Assembly: GCA_947500035.1 (NCBI GenBank)
Contig: CANMQP010000001.1
Span: forward strand, 186,001 to 250,000
Length of the DNA: 64,000 bases
Direction of reading: 5' to 3'
DNA from: an uncultured Kiloniellaceae bacterium
GTDB lineage: Bacteria > Pseudomonadota > Alphaproteobacteria > Kiloniellales > Kiloniellaceae
Position numbers and translations under genes: made by a program. Under the pieces are notes generated by a model that was not told the DNA's origin, ran no database searches, and saw only the letters and a program-made list of their open reading frames with translations. Of the stretch, positions 1 to 9,015 are shown piece after piece; position 1 is the stretch's first letter, and the number at the start of each line of letters is the position of its first letter.

Positions 1-933
1 TTCAATGTAGCGCGGCTTATCAATCGTACCCAGCGCCTGGGTCTTGATCATCTCGGAAAATCCAATAATGGCATTCAGTGGTGTGCGGAGCTCGTGACTG
101 ACGTTGGAGAGAAAGACGGTTTTTGAGGCATTAGCCTCTTCGGCGGCTTGCTTCTCCTTTGCAAGGATGTGCTTTTCCGCTTCCTGGAGGTCGGCGAGCC
201 TTTGCTCATCCCTTACAAAGCGCTGAACTTTAAGATAGAGGAAACCGAGCACGCAGAGAATCGCACCAACGGAACCCAGCAGCATCAGGTAGTACCCTGA
301 ATTTCCGAATGGATCGATCGGCGGCAAAAACAGAGCGACACTTTGAACCCCGCGTATATCGCCAACCTGCCAATCGGTTTTGGGGCTGTCCTCATGACTG
401 TTGTGACAGGCGACACAGCTCTCGGTCATCGTCACCGGAACTGCGTGCCGTAACACATCTTTCTGATCAATCGTGGTTAGCTGTGTGTAGCTGGCGTTGT
501 CTCCGCTGCTCAAGGCCTCCAAAGCCGTGCGTTCGAATTCATCTCTCGGGCCACCGTCCGCGCGGGTCACAAAGGGATAATCGCTGTAAAAGCGAAAACC
601 GGTCTCCAATCGGCGAGAGGAAAGCTCCCGCCCAAGCTCGATGGCCAGGGTCGCCGGATTCGGGATCGAATCGGTTTCCTCCAAATAGCGGTGCGACGCC
701 ATCACACCTGATTGACTCGCCCGCGTCACGACGACGGACGAGTAATACTCCCGGAAAGTGGTAATTGAATCCGCATAGGTCGAAGCCATAGCAACCGCGA
801 CCTCTGAGCGAATGTGACGGCTTCCCTGAATGAGCACAAACGCGAGAATAGCTGCAGCGAGAACAACGTACGCAAAGAGTATGCTTTTGGGATAGCGGAG
901 TAGATATAAAAACACTCTATGCCGCTGAGTCAT
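1..933 (-). CDS. Sensor histidine kinase with periplasmic c-type heme (Tll0287/DUF3365-like) domain, 3' part missing
   Basis: Reading the minus strand from an ATG at 933 gives 311 codons open to the window edge, so the protein is cut off in its kinase part. A first membrane segment lies at about residues 16-35. The periplasmic domain (about 40-210) carries a heme-attachment motif CVACH (C173, C176, H177), as in Tll0287-like/DUF3365 sensors. A second membrane segment lies at about 213-234, then a coiled linker and a HisKA box, [16 protein letters not shown], with phospho-acceptor H280. The catalytic ATPase domain must lie beyond the edge. I infer a redox or gas-responsive membrane kinase. The partner regulator is not visible. 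The family call rests on the heme motif between two membrane segments plus the HisKA box. Confidence 0.82.
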   Translation of the reverse strand, partial: MTQRHRVFLYLLRYPKSILFAYVVLAAAILAFVLIQGSRHIRSEVAVAMASTYADSITTFREYYSSVVVTRASQSGVMASHRYLEETDSIPNPATLAIELGRELSSRRLETGFRFYSDYPFVTRADGGPRDEFERTALEALSSGDNASYTQLTTIDQKDVLRHAVPVTMTESCVACHNSHEDSPKTDWQVGDIRGVQSVALFLPPIDPFGNSGYYLMLLGSVGAILCVLGFLYLKVQRFVRDEQRLADLQEAEKHILAKEKQAAEEANASKTVFLSNVSHELRTPLNAIIGFSEMIKTQALGTIDKPRYIE

Positions 934-1060
934 GTGTATCACCAGTAGAATCGTTTCAACACTAACGCTACAGCAACCGGAGTTACATTATGGTTAACGA
1001 CCGGTAATCATCGCAGGCAGGAAAAAACGGATTTGTCGAAATTCAAACTCTCGGGAACGC

Positions 1061-2050
1061 CTATTTGCCGCCCGATCTCTTAAATCTGCGCCACTTGGCA
1101 ACGTTTCTATTGTGTTGTTTTAGAGTCTTGGCAAAGGCATGGCCGCCTGTGCCGTCGGCAACAAAATACAGATAGCCGGTCGCTTCCGGATTCAGAACCG
1201 CCGCAAGGGCCGCACGTCCCGCATTGGCAATCGGTGCGGGCGGTAACCCGTTGATAACATAAGTATTATATGGGGATGGCTGTCTTAAGTCCCGACGGCT
1301 CAATTCACGCCCCAGCGGACGGACACCAAGGGTAATGCCATAGGTGACCGTGGGATCCGATTGCAGCCTCATCCCTTTGTTCAGCCGATTGACGAAAACG
1401 CCCGCAACGAGGGCACGTTCGTCGGCGACACCGGTCTCCTTCTCTACAATAGATGCGAGAATAACAGCTTCTTCGGGTGTTTTGATCGGCAGCCCCTCGG
1501 CCCTCGCCTCCCACAACTCCGACAGAACCTTATCCCGGGATGCCTTCATCCGCTCGAGAACAGACTGGCGGCTGTCGCCACGCCGGTAGTGATAGGTCTC
1601 CGGCAGCAAGGAACCCTCAGGCGGCACATCCTCCAAACTGCCTTCCAGGCCCTCCGCAGCCTCGATCAGGGCAACGGCTTCGTGGCTCGTGATCCCTTCG
1701 ACGATCGTCAGCCGGCGCACCACGACTTCGCCACTCGCGAGGATCTCCGCAGCGCCACGCATGGAGACCGCGGCCGGAAAGGCATACTCGCCGGCTTTGA
1801 GCGAGCGCGCCTGGCCGAGAACCCGGACACCGATCTGAAACAGGCGTTCGTCTTCAATGACGTTTTCGTCCTCGAGCAGCTGCGCAATCCCCGCTAGGCC
1901 GCTGCCTGCCGGAATGAAGACAATCGACTGCTCAGGTAAAGGGCCGGGCCGCTCGAAGCGATCCCGGCCCTCAAACCAGACAAAACTGGCAACGACAGCT
2001 ATGAGAACGACGGTGATCGCGACAAGGCCACCGAACCGTCTCCAGCTCAT
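1061..2050 (-). CDS. mltG: Endolytic murein transglycosylase MltG
   Basis: This 329-residue protein has one N-terminal membrane anchor (about residues 8-26) and the MltG (YceG-like) catalytic domain. The active-site stretch is ILASIVEKETG, with the glutamate expected to act as the general acid, followed by FVNRL and SDPTVTYG. MltG cleaves nascent peptidoglycan strands at the inner membrane and so ends glycan elongation. It lies 5 bp downstream of fabF on the same strand, the usual alphaproteobacterial order acpP-fabF-mltG, so it is probably co-transcribed with the fatty-acid genes. Length and motifs are normal. Confidence 0.96.
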   Translation of the reverse strand: MSWRRFGGLVAITVVLIAVVASFVWFEGRDRFERPGPLPEQSIVFIPAGSGLAGIAQLLEDENVIEDERLFQIGVRVLGQARSLKAGEYAFPAAVSMRGAAEILASGEVVVRRLTIVEGITSHEAVALIEAAEGLEGSLEDVPPEGSLLPETYHYRRGDSRQSVLERMKASRDKVLSELWEARAEGLPIKTPEEAVILASIVEKETGVADERALVAGVFVNRLNKGMRLQSDPTVTYGITLGVRPLGRELSRRDLRQPSPYNTYVINGLPPAPIANAGRAALAAVLNPEATGYLYFVADGTGGHAFAKTLKQHNRNVAKWRRFKRSGGK

Positions 2051-2055
2051 AGCTT

Positions 2056-3321
2056 CTAATCAGTTGCAGCGAGCACCAGGCTCGCATTCGTACCCCCGAA
2101 GCCAAAAGAGTTGGAAAGCGCGTACTTCACTTCCCGCTTCTTGGCCTCATGCGGCACGAGATCAACCCCTTCGCAACCCTCGGAAGGCTTATCCAGATTC
2201 AGCGTCGGTGGAACGACCTGATCCCGAAGCGCCAGGATGCAGAAGATAGACTCCACTGCGCCGGCAGCCCCAAGCAGATGCCCGATCGCGGATTTGGTCG
2301 AAGACATGCTCAGGCCACCGATATCATCCCCGAACAGGCGCTTGACCGCACCCAGCTCAATCTCGTCTCCCAAAGGAGTCGAAGTGCCATGAGCGTTGAT
2401 GTAATCGATATCGCCAGGCTTCAGACTGGCACGTGCCAGTGCCGCGTTCATGGCCCGGAAGCCGCCATTGCCATCCGGCGGCGGCGCAGTGATGTGATGG
2501 GCGTCGCCCGAGAGACCATAGCCAACGACTTCGGCATAGATCTTGGCGCCACGCTTTTGGGCATGCTCGAGATCCTCGAGCACCACGACACCGGAGCCTT
2601 CGCCAATCACGAAGCCGTCCCGATCCACATCCCATGGCCGCGAAGCACGCTCAGGCGTATCGTTAAAGCCCGTCGAGAGCGCGCGTGACGCGGCAAATCC
2701 GGCCATGCCGAGCCGGCACACGGCTGCCTCTGCCCCACCTGCGACCATGACATCAGCGTCGCCGAGCATAATCAGCCGGGCAGCATCACCGATCGCATGC
2801 GCACCGGTCGAACAGGCGGTAACAGCCGAGTGGTTCGGACCGCGAAAGCCATAGCGAATTGAAACCTGCCCGGAGATCAAATTGATCAGCGCGGCGGGAA
2901 TAAAAAACGGGGACAGCCTTCTCGCGCCCCGCTCTTTCAAGGTCACGGCACCGTCCGCAATGGTTTGCAGACCGCCGATACCCGAACCGATCATGACGCC
3001 GGTGCGCAGGAGGCTTTCCTCGTCCTCCGGCATCCATCCGGCATCCTCGACCGCCTGTTGGGCAGCTGCCATTCCGTACACGATGAAACGGTCAACTTTG
3101 CGCTGGTCCTTTGGCGCCATATAATCGTCGGCGTTAAAGTGACCTTCGTTAGTATCTCCACCACTGACCGCGCCTGCGATTCGTGACGGAATATCCGAAA
3201 CATCGAACTCTGTGACGGCCCGAATGCCTGAGTTACCATTCAACAGGCGGTCCCAAACGTAGGGAACGCCTGATCCAAGCGGGGTAACAAGTCCGAGACC
3301 CGTGACGACGACTCGTCTCAT
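2056..3321 (-). CDS. fabF: Beta-ketoacyl-ACP synthase II
   Basis: This 421-residue condensing enzyme elongates acyl-ACP with malonyl-ACP in the cytoplasm. The thiolase-fold catalytic triad is visible: Cys in VTACSTGAHA, His in NAHGTSTPLGD and His in AIGHLLGAAG. The C-terminal glycine-rich NSFGFGGTNAS is also present. Full length and the position after acpP favour FabF over FabB. It is in the minus-strand run fabD-fabG-acpP-fabF-mltG. The 81-bp gap from acpP holds nothing I can recognise. Confidence 0.97.
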   Translation of the reverse strand: MRRVVVTGLGLVTPLGSGVPYVWDRLLNGNSGIRAVTEFDVSDIPSRIAGAVSGGDTNEGHFNADDYMAPKDQRKVDRFIVYGMAAAQQAVEDAGWMPEDEESLLRTGVMIGSGIGGLQTIADGAVTLKERGARRLSPFFIPAALINLISGQVSIRYGFRGPNHSAVTACSTGAHAIGDAARLIMLGDADVMVAGGAEAAVCRLGMAGFAASRALSTGFNDTPERASRPWDVDRDGFVIGEGSGVVVLEDLEHAQKRGAKIYAEVVGYGLSGDAHHITAPPPDGNGGFRAMNAALARASLKPGDIDYINAHGTSTPLGDEIELGAVKRLFGDDIGGLSMSSTKSAIGHLLGAAGAVESIFCILALRDQVVPPTLNLDKPSEGCEGVDLVPHEAKKREVKYALSNSFGFGGTNASLVLAATD

Positions 3322-3402
3322 AATTTACATTCAATAATTACAGGAAACTGCATTTTCCGGAAGCGGCACCGGGAAAAGCCCGGCACCCGCAAATCCGAAA
3401 CT

Positions 3403-3639
3403 TCAGGCATTGTCCTGAATGAAGTCAATCGCATCCTTCACGGTGACGATCTTCTCCGCAGCGTCATCCGGGATTTCACACCCGAACTCTTCCTCGAAAG
3501 CCATAACGAGTTCGACGGTATCGAGACTGTCAGCCCCAAGATCGTCGATAAAACTCGCGGTGTCGGAAACTTTTGCCTCATCAACACCCAGGTGTTCGAC
3601 GACAATCTTTTTTACACGTTCTGCAGTATCGTTGCTCAT
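3403..3639 (-). CDS. acpP: Acyl carrier protein
   Basis: This is a 78-residue acidic protein with the phosphopantetheine attachment motif [10 protein letters not shown] (Ser38). It carries the growing acyl chain for FabD, FabG and FabF, all encoded next to it. Length and sequence are canonical for AcpP. The 164-bp gap upstream, toward fabG, could hold a separate promoter, as is common for this highly expressed gene, but I cannot assign one. Confidence 0.98.
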   Translation of the reverse strand: MSNDTAERVKKIVVEHLGVDEAKVSDTASFIDDLGADSLDTVELVMAFEEEFGCEIPDDAAEKIVTVKDAIDFIQDNA

Positions 3640-3803
3640 AAACCTTAGCCCTCAGATTTCGCTAGCGCTTCGTGGCGGGAAGCGGAGACCGATTCCGGTC
3701 GATTTGTCTCCTGCGGTGCAGCAGAGCGCCGCCTCTTATCATAGTTTTTCCGGGTTTGCCAACGGTCACGGACCAGATTATCCGAAACGCCCCCAAAACT
3801 CCG

Positions 3804-4541
3804 TCATATCATGGCCATTCCGCCGTTTACATGCAAGGTCTGGCCAGTCATATAAGCAGCTTCCTCGCTTGAGAGATATACCACCGATGCGGCGATATCT
3901 TCCGGCAAGCCAAGACGACCCGCTGGAATTCCGCTCAAGAGATGCTCATGCTGCTTTTCATCCAGCGCGTCGGTCATGGCCGTTTTAATAAAGCCCGGCG
4001 CGACGCAGTTAACGGTGATCCCACGCGAGGCGATCTCCTGGGCCAGGGACTTTGACATCCCGATCATGCCCGCCTTCGACGCAGCATAGTTCGTTTGTCC
4101 CGGATTTCCGGTGACCCCGACGATCGAGGTGATACCGACAATCCGGCCCCAGCGGCGTTTCATCATCCCACGCAGGCAGGCTTTGGCCAGCCTGAAGCTG
4201 GATGTGAGGTTGACCTCAACGACCTGGTCCCAGTCGTCATCCTTTAGCCGCATTGCCAGATTGTCCCGGGTCAGACCCGCATTGTTGACCAGGATATCCA
4301 GGCTGCCCAGCGCCGCCTCGGTTTGTCCGGGCAAGGCCGCAACCGCATCCCGGTCGGAGAGGTTACAGGGCAGAACGGCTGTCCGTTCCCCAAGTTCCGA
4401 AGCCAGAGCTTCCAGGGCCTCGGCGCGCGTCCCGCTCAGACCAACACTGGCGCCCCTCTCGTGCAGGGCCTTGGCAATGGCACCGCCAATGCCGCCCGAC
4501 GCACCGGTGACAAGGGCCGCCTTGCCGGTTAAATCAAACAT
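3804..4541 (-). CDS. fabG: 3-oxoacyl-ACP reductase
   Basis: This 245-residue short-chain dehydrogenase reduces 3-oxoacyl-ACP with NADPH. The cofactor motif TGASGGIG is near the N-terminus, NNAG follows, and the catalytic set is the Ser of GITSIVG with the Tyr and Lys of NYAASKAG. Placement between fabD and acpP separates it from other SDRs, such as the one at 15981. Length is exactly typical of FabG. Confidence 0.97.
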   Translation of the reverse strand: MFDLTGKAALVTGASGGIGGAIAKALHERGASVGLSGTRAEALEALASELGERTAVLPCNLSDRDAVAALPGQTEAALGSLDILVNNAGLTRDNLAMRLKDDDWDQVVEVNLTSSFRLAKACLRGMMKRRWGRIVGITSIVGVTGNPGQTNYAASKAGMIGMSKSLAQEIASRGITVNCVAPGFIKTAMTDALDEKQHEHLLSGIPAGRLGLPEDIAASVVYLSSEEAAYMTGQTLHVNGGMAMI

Positions 4542-4661
4542 AGGTCTTACTCCGATTACTTAAATTTCGAGCCACCGAACATGGCCGTTTGGCGAGGGCG
4601 ATGCACTTTCGGCGTGTGTGTTAGCAGTTTAAGGCCGCCGAATCCATTGCGCCGGCGCCTC

Positions 4662-5603
4662 CTACAATTCCTTTAGAATTGCCTCGATGTCCGCAGGGGT
4701 GCCAACGGCCCGCCCGTTCATTTCCCGGTCGACTCGGCGGGTCAGCCCCGCGAGCACCTTCCCGGCCCCCAGCTCAATCAGTGTAGCAACGCCCTGTCCT
4801 TTGAGATAGAGGACCGATTCACGCCAACGCACGGCACCGGTGACCTGCTCAACCAGCAAGCGGCGGATGGCCTCAGGGTCGTTGACCGAGCCCGCGGTAA
4901 CGTTGGCGACCAGGGACATCTTTGGCGCTTGCAGGCTGACCTTGCCCAGAGCCTCTTTCATCTCCTCGGCCGCGGGAGCCATCAGACTGCAATGGAAAGG
5001 TGCGCTCACCGGCAGCAGCAGCGAACGCTTCGCGCCACGTTCCTTGGCAAGTTCGATCGCACGCTCCACGGCGGCGGCATTGCCGCTGACCACCACCTGG
5101 CCCGGCGCGTTGTCGTTGGCCGGTGCGCAGACTTCACCCTGCGCGGCTTCCTCGGCCACCTCCCGGACGACGTCCAGATCGAGCCCCAGGACCGCCGCCA
5201 TGGCGCCCTCACCCACGGGAACCGCGCGCTGCATGGCCTGGCCGCGCAGTTTCAGCAAGCGAGCAGCGTCGGAAAGCGTAAAGGTACCCGCAGCCGCAAG
5301 AGCCGAATACTCTCCGAGGGAGTGACCGGCAACAAAGGCAGCCTTGTCGGCAAGATCGATGCCTGCTTCGGCCTCCAGAACCCGCACAACCGCCAGACTA
5401 ACGGCCATGAGCGCCGGCTGGGCGTTCTCCGTCAGGGTCAGCTCTTCGATCGGACCCTCGAACATGAGCTTCGCCAGATGTTGCCCGAGGGCGTCATCGA
5501 CCTCCCCGAAGACCTCTCTGGCAACAGGAAAGGCCTCTGCCAGATCCTTGCCCATTCCCACAGCCTGCGATCCCTGACCAGGGAAAACAAACGCCCGGCT
5601 CAT
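4662..5603 (-). CDS. fabD: Malonyl-CoA:ACP transacylase
   Basis: This 313-residue acyltransferase loads malonyl groups onto AcpP. The N-terminus [14 protein letters not shown], the nucleophile elbow [10 protein letters not shown] and the distal His in SAPFHCSLM are all present. It is the first gene of the minus-strand fatty-acid cluster. Its start is separated by 326 bp from the divergent rpsF. That gap contains overlapping hairpins that could act as a leader for this gene (see 5691-5741). Confidence 0.97.
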   Translation of the reverse strand: MSRAFVFPGQGSQAVGMGKDLAEAFPVAREVFGEVDDALGQHLAKLMFEGPIEELTLTENAQPALMAVSLAVVRVLEAEAGIDLADKAAFVAGHSLGEYSALAAAGTFTLSDAARLLKLRGQAMQRAVPVGEGAMAAVLGLDLDVVREVAEEAAQGEVCAPANDNAPGQVVVSGNAAAVERAIELAKERGAKRSLLLPVSAPFHCSLMAPAAEEMKEALGKVSLQAPKMSLVANVTAGSVNDPEAIRRLLVEQVTGAVRWRESVLYLKGQGVATLIELGAGKVLAGLTRRVDREMNGRAVGTPADIEAILKEL

Positions 5604-5690
5604 ACCTTATACTCCAGTCCGAATTATGCTTAATTTCCTGCCCAGACATACTCGCGCCTGCTCCCCTGTCAAGCTTTCCACCCGCCGACC

Positions 5691-5741
5691 AGGCTTTTCT
5701 TGCTCCAGGGGCTCGAAAAAGCCTTCATTTCCAGGCTTTTT
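5691..5741. promoter_or_regulatory. Three-part mutually exclusive hairpin (attenuator-like)
   Basis: AGGCTTTT (5691-5698), AAAAAGCCT (5716-5724) and AGGCTTTTT (5733-5741) are repeats of one element in alternating orientation. The middle copy can pair with the left copy or the right copy, but not both. The right-hand hairpin has 9-bp arms and an 8-nt loop, with U-rich arms on either strand. On the minus strand it lies about 90-140 nt before fabD. On the plus strand it lies about 190 nt before rpsF. Attenuator or bidirectional terminator is an inference from shape only. Confidence 0.4.
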
Positions 5742-5864
5742 GCCGCCAAACACTCGGCGCTTGCACCACCCGGGCATTTCTGTATATTCCCGCTCTTCGA
5801 AGTATCCGCACATACGACCTACTCCTTGCCGGCAAGCGTGCGCGGAACACGTCACTGCCGGCTA

Positions 5865-5904
5865 GGGCCGATCGGCTGAGTATTAAGACCACCAGCTCCG
5901 GCCC
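5865..5904 (+). promoter_or_regulatory. Possible S6:S18-type leader hairpin before rpsF
   Basis: GGGCCG (5865-5870) pairs with CGGCCC (5899-5904), and an inner stem GCTG/CAGC (5875-5878 with 5893-5896) is separated from it by an asymmetric internal loop. The structure ends 25 nt before the rpsF ATG. S6 and S18 autoregulate many rpsF operons through a leader RNA with two stems and an internal loop. The shape fits, but I did not verify the conserved bulge. Confidence 0.3.
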
Positions 5905-5929
5905 GATAACAGCCGTGAGGAGTTCAAAC

Positions 5930-6397
5930 ATGGCATTATATGAGTGCGTGTTTATCGCGCGCCAGGACATTGCGTCGACCCAGGTTGAAGGCCTGGTCGA
6001 ACAGTTCAGCACCATCCTTACCGATAATCAGGGTTCTGTGGCCAAACAGGAATACTGGGGCCTGCGTAACCTCGCCTATCGGATTAAAAAGAATCGCAAG
6101 GGACACTACGTCCTGCTCAACATCGACGCGCCGGCCGAAGCGGTCCACGAGATGGAACGCAACATGCGCCTGAACGACGATGTGCTGCGCTATCTCACCA
6201 CGCGGGTTGACGAGGTCGAAGAGGGTCCGTCCATCGTGATGCAGAACCGTCACAGCCGTGACGAGCGCGGTGGCCGCGGTGGCCGTGGTGGCCGTGACGA
6301 TCGCGGAGGCCGCGACGGTGGCCGCGACAGCCGTCCGCCCCGTTCCCATGATTCGGCTCCCAAGCCAGTTGCCAGCACCGAAGGAGAAAGCGCATGA
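5930..6397 (+). CDS. rpsF: 30S ribosomal protein S6
   Basis: The ATG at 5930 is chosen because it follows a GAGGAG ribosome site and starts the conserved [13 protein letters not shown]. An in-frame GTG at 5915 overlaps that site. The 155-residue protein has the S6 fold up to about residue 95. It then has an Arg/Gly/Asp-rich tail (repeated RGGRGGRDD-type units) that is longer than in E. coli but common in alphaproteobacteria. S6 binds S18 in the small-subunit platform. Its stop overlaps the rpsR start by 4 bp (ATGA), so translation is probably coupled. Confidence 0.97.
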   Translation: MALYECVFIARQDIASTQVEGLVEQFSTILTDNQGSVAKQEYWGLRNLAYRIKKNRKGHYVLLNIDAPAEAVHEMERNMRLNDDVLRYLTTRVDEVEEGPSIVMQNRHSRDERGGRGGRGGRDDRGGRDGGRDSRPPRSHDSAPKPVASTEGESA

Positions 6398-6651
6398 CCA
6401 TTCGTGTTGTCAGCCAGGGTTCCGGCGGACGCCGTCCCTTTTTCCGCCGCCGCAAGAGCTGTCCTTTCTCGGGCCCCAACTCGCCCAAGATCGATCACAA
6501 GGACGTTCGTCTTCTGCAGCGTTTCGTATCCGAGCGCGGCAAAATCGTGCCAAGCCGGATCACCGCAGTCTCGACGAAGAAGCAGCGCGAACTCGCCAAG
6601 GCGATCAAGCGTGCCCGCTTCCTCGCTCTGCTGCCCTACGTGCTGAAGTAA
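6394..6651 (+). CDS. rpsR: 30S ribosomal protein S18
   Basis: This is an 85-residue basic protein with the S18 core: [15 protein letters not shown] near the N-terminus, then [16 protein letters not shown] and [15 protein letters not shown]. It forms a heterodimer with S6 on 16S rRNA. The start overlaps the rpsF stop. The gene is followed after 18 bp by rplI, which gives the standard S6-S18-L9 operon. Confidence 0.98.
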   Translation: MTIRVVSQGSGGRRPFFRRRKSCPFSGPNSPKIDHKDVRLLQRFVSERGKIVPSRITAVSTKKQRELAKAIKRARFLALLPYVLK

Positions 6652-6669
6652 GACGCAAGGACGATTATT

Positions 6670-7293
6670 ATGGATATCATTCTACTCGAACGCGTTGAGA
6701 AGCTTGGGCAGATGGGCGAAGTCGTCAGCGTAAAGCCCGGCTTTGCACGCAACTACCTGCTGCCGCAGAAGAAGGCTCTCCGGGCCACCAAGTCGAACCT
6801 GGAGCAGTTCGAACACCAGCGCGTGCAGCTCGAAGCCGAAAACCTCGAGCGCAAGAGCGAAGCCGAAAAGGTTGCCGAGAAGATCGATGGCCTCAAGGTC
6901 ATCATCATCCGTCAGGCCGGTGAATCGGGCCAGCTCTACGGATCGGTCTCCAATCGCGATATCGCTGAAGCGGTGGCCGAAGCCGGGTTCACGGTTGACC
7001 GCAAGCAGGTCACGATGAACGCGGTGATCAAGACCCTTGGGATGCACGCGGTCAAAGTCGTGCTGCACCCGGAAGTCTCGGTCGAAGTGACCGCCAACGT
7101 TGCCCGCTCCGCCGAGGAAGCCGAGACGCAGGCTGAGACAGGTTCGGCCTTCAACGCAGCGGAACTGCGGGACGCCGAGGACGCAGCCGTCGCTCAGGAG
7201 ATTGCCGCCGAGGCTGCTGAGTCCCGCGCGGAGGCTGAAGCCGAAGCCGAGGCTCAAGCACCGGCTGAAGAAGAGGACGAGGCGAAAGCCTGA
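6670..7293 (+). CDS. rplI: 50S ribosomal protein L9
   Basis: The N-terminal domain has the L9 signature [19 protein letters not shown] followed by [11 protein letters not shown]. The central helix and C-terminal RNA-binding domain follow to about residue 150. The last 55 or so residues are an Ala/Glu-rich, low-complexity acidic tail that makes this protein (207 residues) longer than the roughly 150 of E. coli L9. Such tails are frequent in alphaproteobacteria. An intrinsic terminator-like hairpin follows at 7313. Confidence 0.97.
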   Translation: MDIILLERVEKLGQMGEVVSVKPGFARNYLLPQKKALRATKSNLEQFEHQRVQLEAENLERKSEAEKVAEKIDGLKVIIIRQAGESGQLYGSVSNRDIAEAVAEAGFTVDRKQVTMNAVIKTLGMHAVKVVLHPEVSVEVTANVARSAEEAETQAETGSAFNAAELRDAEDAAVAQEIAAEAAESRAEAEAEAEAQAPAEEEDEAKA

Positions 7294-7312
7294 TCCGTCA
7301 TCATCCCGATGA

Positions 7313-7348
7313 GAGAAACGGCGGTCCTTAAACGGGCCGCCGTTTCTC
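7313..7348 (+). terminator. Hairpin after rplI
   Basis: GAGAAACGGCGG (7313-7324) pairs perfectly with CCGCCGTTTCTC (7337-7348) around a 12-nt loop. It sits 19 bp after the rplI stop and before the dnaB promoter region. The following T tract is weak (GTTCT), so termination may be partial. Confidence 0.65.
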
Positions 7349-7405
7349 GTTCTACGCCTGGAAATCGCCGTAGTTATCGTTTCAAGTTATCCCCGTTGTT
7401 TTGGG

Positions 7406-7445
7406 TTACCCACAGAGGAATCGGCATTTCGAATCGTGTGATTCG
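7406..7445. promoter_or_regulatory. GANTC cluster and DnaA-box-like site before dnaB
   Basis: Three GANTC sites, the CcrM methylation target of alphaproteobacteria, lie within 27 bp: 7418-7422, 7431-7435 and 7440-7444. The last two form the arms of a palindrome, CGAATC-GTGT-GATTCG (7430-7445). TTACCCACA (7406-7414) differs by one base from the DnaA box TTATCCACA, and a poorer match, TTATCCCCG, is at 7387-7395. All of this is 28-86 bp before the dnaB ATG. That suggests cell-cycle control of helicase expression, by inference only. Confidence 0.45.
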
Positions 7446-7472
7446 GGCTTTGTTCTGTTAGTTTCTGACGCT

Positions 7473-9008
7473 ATGGAAAACACACAGTCATCCGCGTTTG
7501 CGCCCCTCTCCGTTGCCCAAGACGATCACGAGAGCGATCTCCTCCGCAGCCCACCGGTTAATTATGAGGCCGAGCAGGCACTGCTGGGTGCGATCCTGGC
7601 CAATAACCGGGCCTATGAACGCGTGTCTGATTTCGTTCACCCTGATCATTTTGCCGACCCGGTGCATGGTCGGATCTACGATGCCTGTGGCCGGATCATC
7701 GAGCGCGGACAGATTGCCAATGCAGTCACCCTGAAGAATCTCTTCGAGGGCGACGAGGATTTGGCCGAGGTTGGCGGCGCTCAGTATCTCGCCAAGCTGC
7801 AAAGCAGCTATGTCACGATCATCAACGCGCTGGACTACGGCAAGACGATCCATGATCTCTTTCTACGCCGTGAATTGATCGATCTGGGCAGCGAGGTCGT
7901 GAACGATGCCTTCGATCACGATCTGGATCTCAGCGCTTCTCAGCAAATCGAAGCGACGGAAGCGAAACTCTACAGCCTGGCGGAAATCGGGCAGACCGAG
8001 GGCGGTTTCACCAGCTTCAAAGACGCCGTGATCGAATCGGTCCACATGACCGAAACCGCCATGAAGCAGGAGACGGGCGTCGCCGGTGTTCCGACCGGTT
8101 TCCGGGATCTCGATAAACTGATGGGTGGCCTGCACAATTCGGATCTTATCATTCTGGCCGCACGTCCCTCCATGGGTAAGACCACCTTCGCGACCAACGT
8201 GGCCTTTCACGCGGCATCCAACAAGAAACTGACCAAGGATCCCTCCGGCGAACTGGTCGAGGTGCCGCAGGTTGTTGCCTTCTTCTCTCTCGAAATGTCC
8301 GCCGAGCAGCTCGCGACACGAATTCTCTCCGAGCAGGCCCACGTGCGCTCGGACTCCATGCGGCGCGGAGAGATTCACGACACGGAGTTCGAACGCCTGT
8401 TTCAGGCCAGCCGTAAGCTTCACAGTCTCAAGATGTTTATCGACGACACGCCGGCCCTGAACATCCCGGCGCTGCGGACCAGAACCCGACGCCTGAAACG
8501 GCAGCATGGTCTGGATCTGATCGTGATCGACTATCTGCAGCTTATGTCCGGTCCGCCGGGACGCCGCAGCGAAAACCGGGTGCAGGAAGTTTCGGAAATC
8601 ACCCGTGGCCTGAAAGGTATCGCGAAGGAGTTGGATGTGCCGGTCATCGCCCTCTCCCAGCTCTCGCGCCAAACCGAGCAGCGCGACGATAAACGCCCGC
8701 AGCTGGCCGATCTGCGCGAATCAGGCTCGATCGAGCAGGACGCCGACATGGTGGTGTTCCTTTACCGTGAGGAGTACTATCTCGCGCGTGAAAAGCCGGG
8801 TCCCCGCGCCAACGAGACTCCCGAGAAATTTCGGGAGCGTATGGCGCAATACGACGAGAACCTGGAAGCGGCCCGCAACAAGGCCGAGGTCATCATCGCA
8901 AAGCAGCGGCATGGGCCGATCGGCACGGTGGAACTCGCCTTTAACGGTGAATTTACGCAATTCAGCGATTTAATCACCGACGACCACCTCCCTGATTCAA
9001 ATTATTAG
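7473..9008 (+). CDS. dnaB: Replicative DNA helicase DnaB
   Basis: This hexameric 5'-3' helicase unwinds DNA at the replication fork. The N-terminal primase-interaction domain opens with NYEAEQALLGAIL. The RecA-like domain has Walker A ARPSMGKTTFA, FFSLEMS, LIVIDYLQLM (Walker B) and RESGSIEQDAD. I chose the ATG at 7473 (511 residues). The frame is open back to a TTG at 7401, but those codons overlap the GANTC/DnaA-like cluster. Alanine racemase follows closely, the usual alphaproteobacterial order. Confidence 0.96.
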   Translation: MENTQSSAFAPLSVAQDDHESDLLRSPPVNYEAEQALLGAILANNRAYERVSDFVHPDHFADPVHGRIYDACGRIIERGQIANAVTLKNLFEGDEDLAEVGGAQYLAKLQSSYVTIINALDYGKTIHDLFLRRELIDLGSEVVNDAFDHDLDLSASQQIEATEAKLYSLAEIGQTEGGFTSFKDAVIESVHMTETAMKQETGVAGVPTGFRDLDKLMGGLHNSDLIILAARPSMGKTTFATNVAFHAASNKKLTKDPSGELVEVPQVVAFFSLEMSAEQLATRILSEQAHVRSDSMRRGEIHDTEFERLFQASRKLHSLKMFIDDTPALNIPALRTRTRRLKRQHGLDLIVIDYLQLMSGPPGRRSENRVQEVSEITRGLKGIAKELDVPVIALSQLSRQTEQRDDKRPQLADLRESGSIEQDADMVVFLYREEYYLAREKPGPRANETPEKFRERMAQYDENLEAARNKAEVIIAKQRHGPIGTVELAFNGEFTQFSDLITDDHLPDSNY

Positions 9009-9015
9009 TGCCCGG

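Larger units (their letters stand above)
5604..5929. promoter_or_regulatory. Divergent fabD / rpsF intergenic region
   Basis: This 326-bp gap separates two divergent, highly expressed operons and must hold promoters for both. I see no convincing open reading frame in it. It contains three copies of an AGGCTTTT-type element that form competing hairpins (5691-5741) and a GC-rich stem close to rpsF (5865-5904). I cannot place -35/-10 boxes with confidence. Confidence 0.6.

Noticed and set aside
7373-7395. A replication origin at the dnaB upstream region
   Set aside because: One near-match and one poor match to the DnaA box and no AT-rich unwinding element. Promoter regulation is more likely than an origin.
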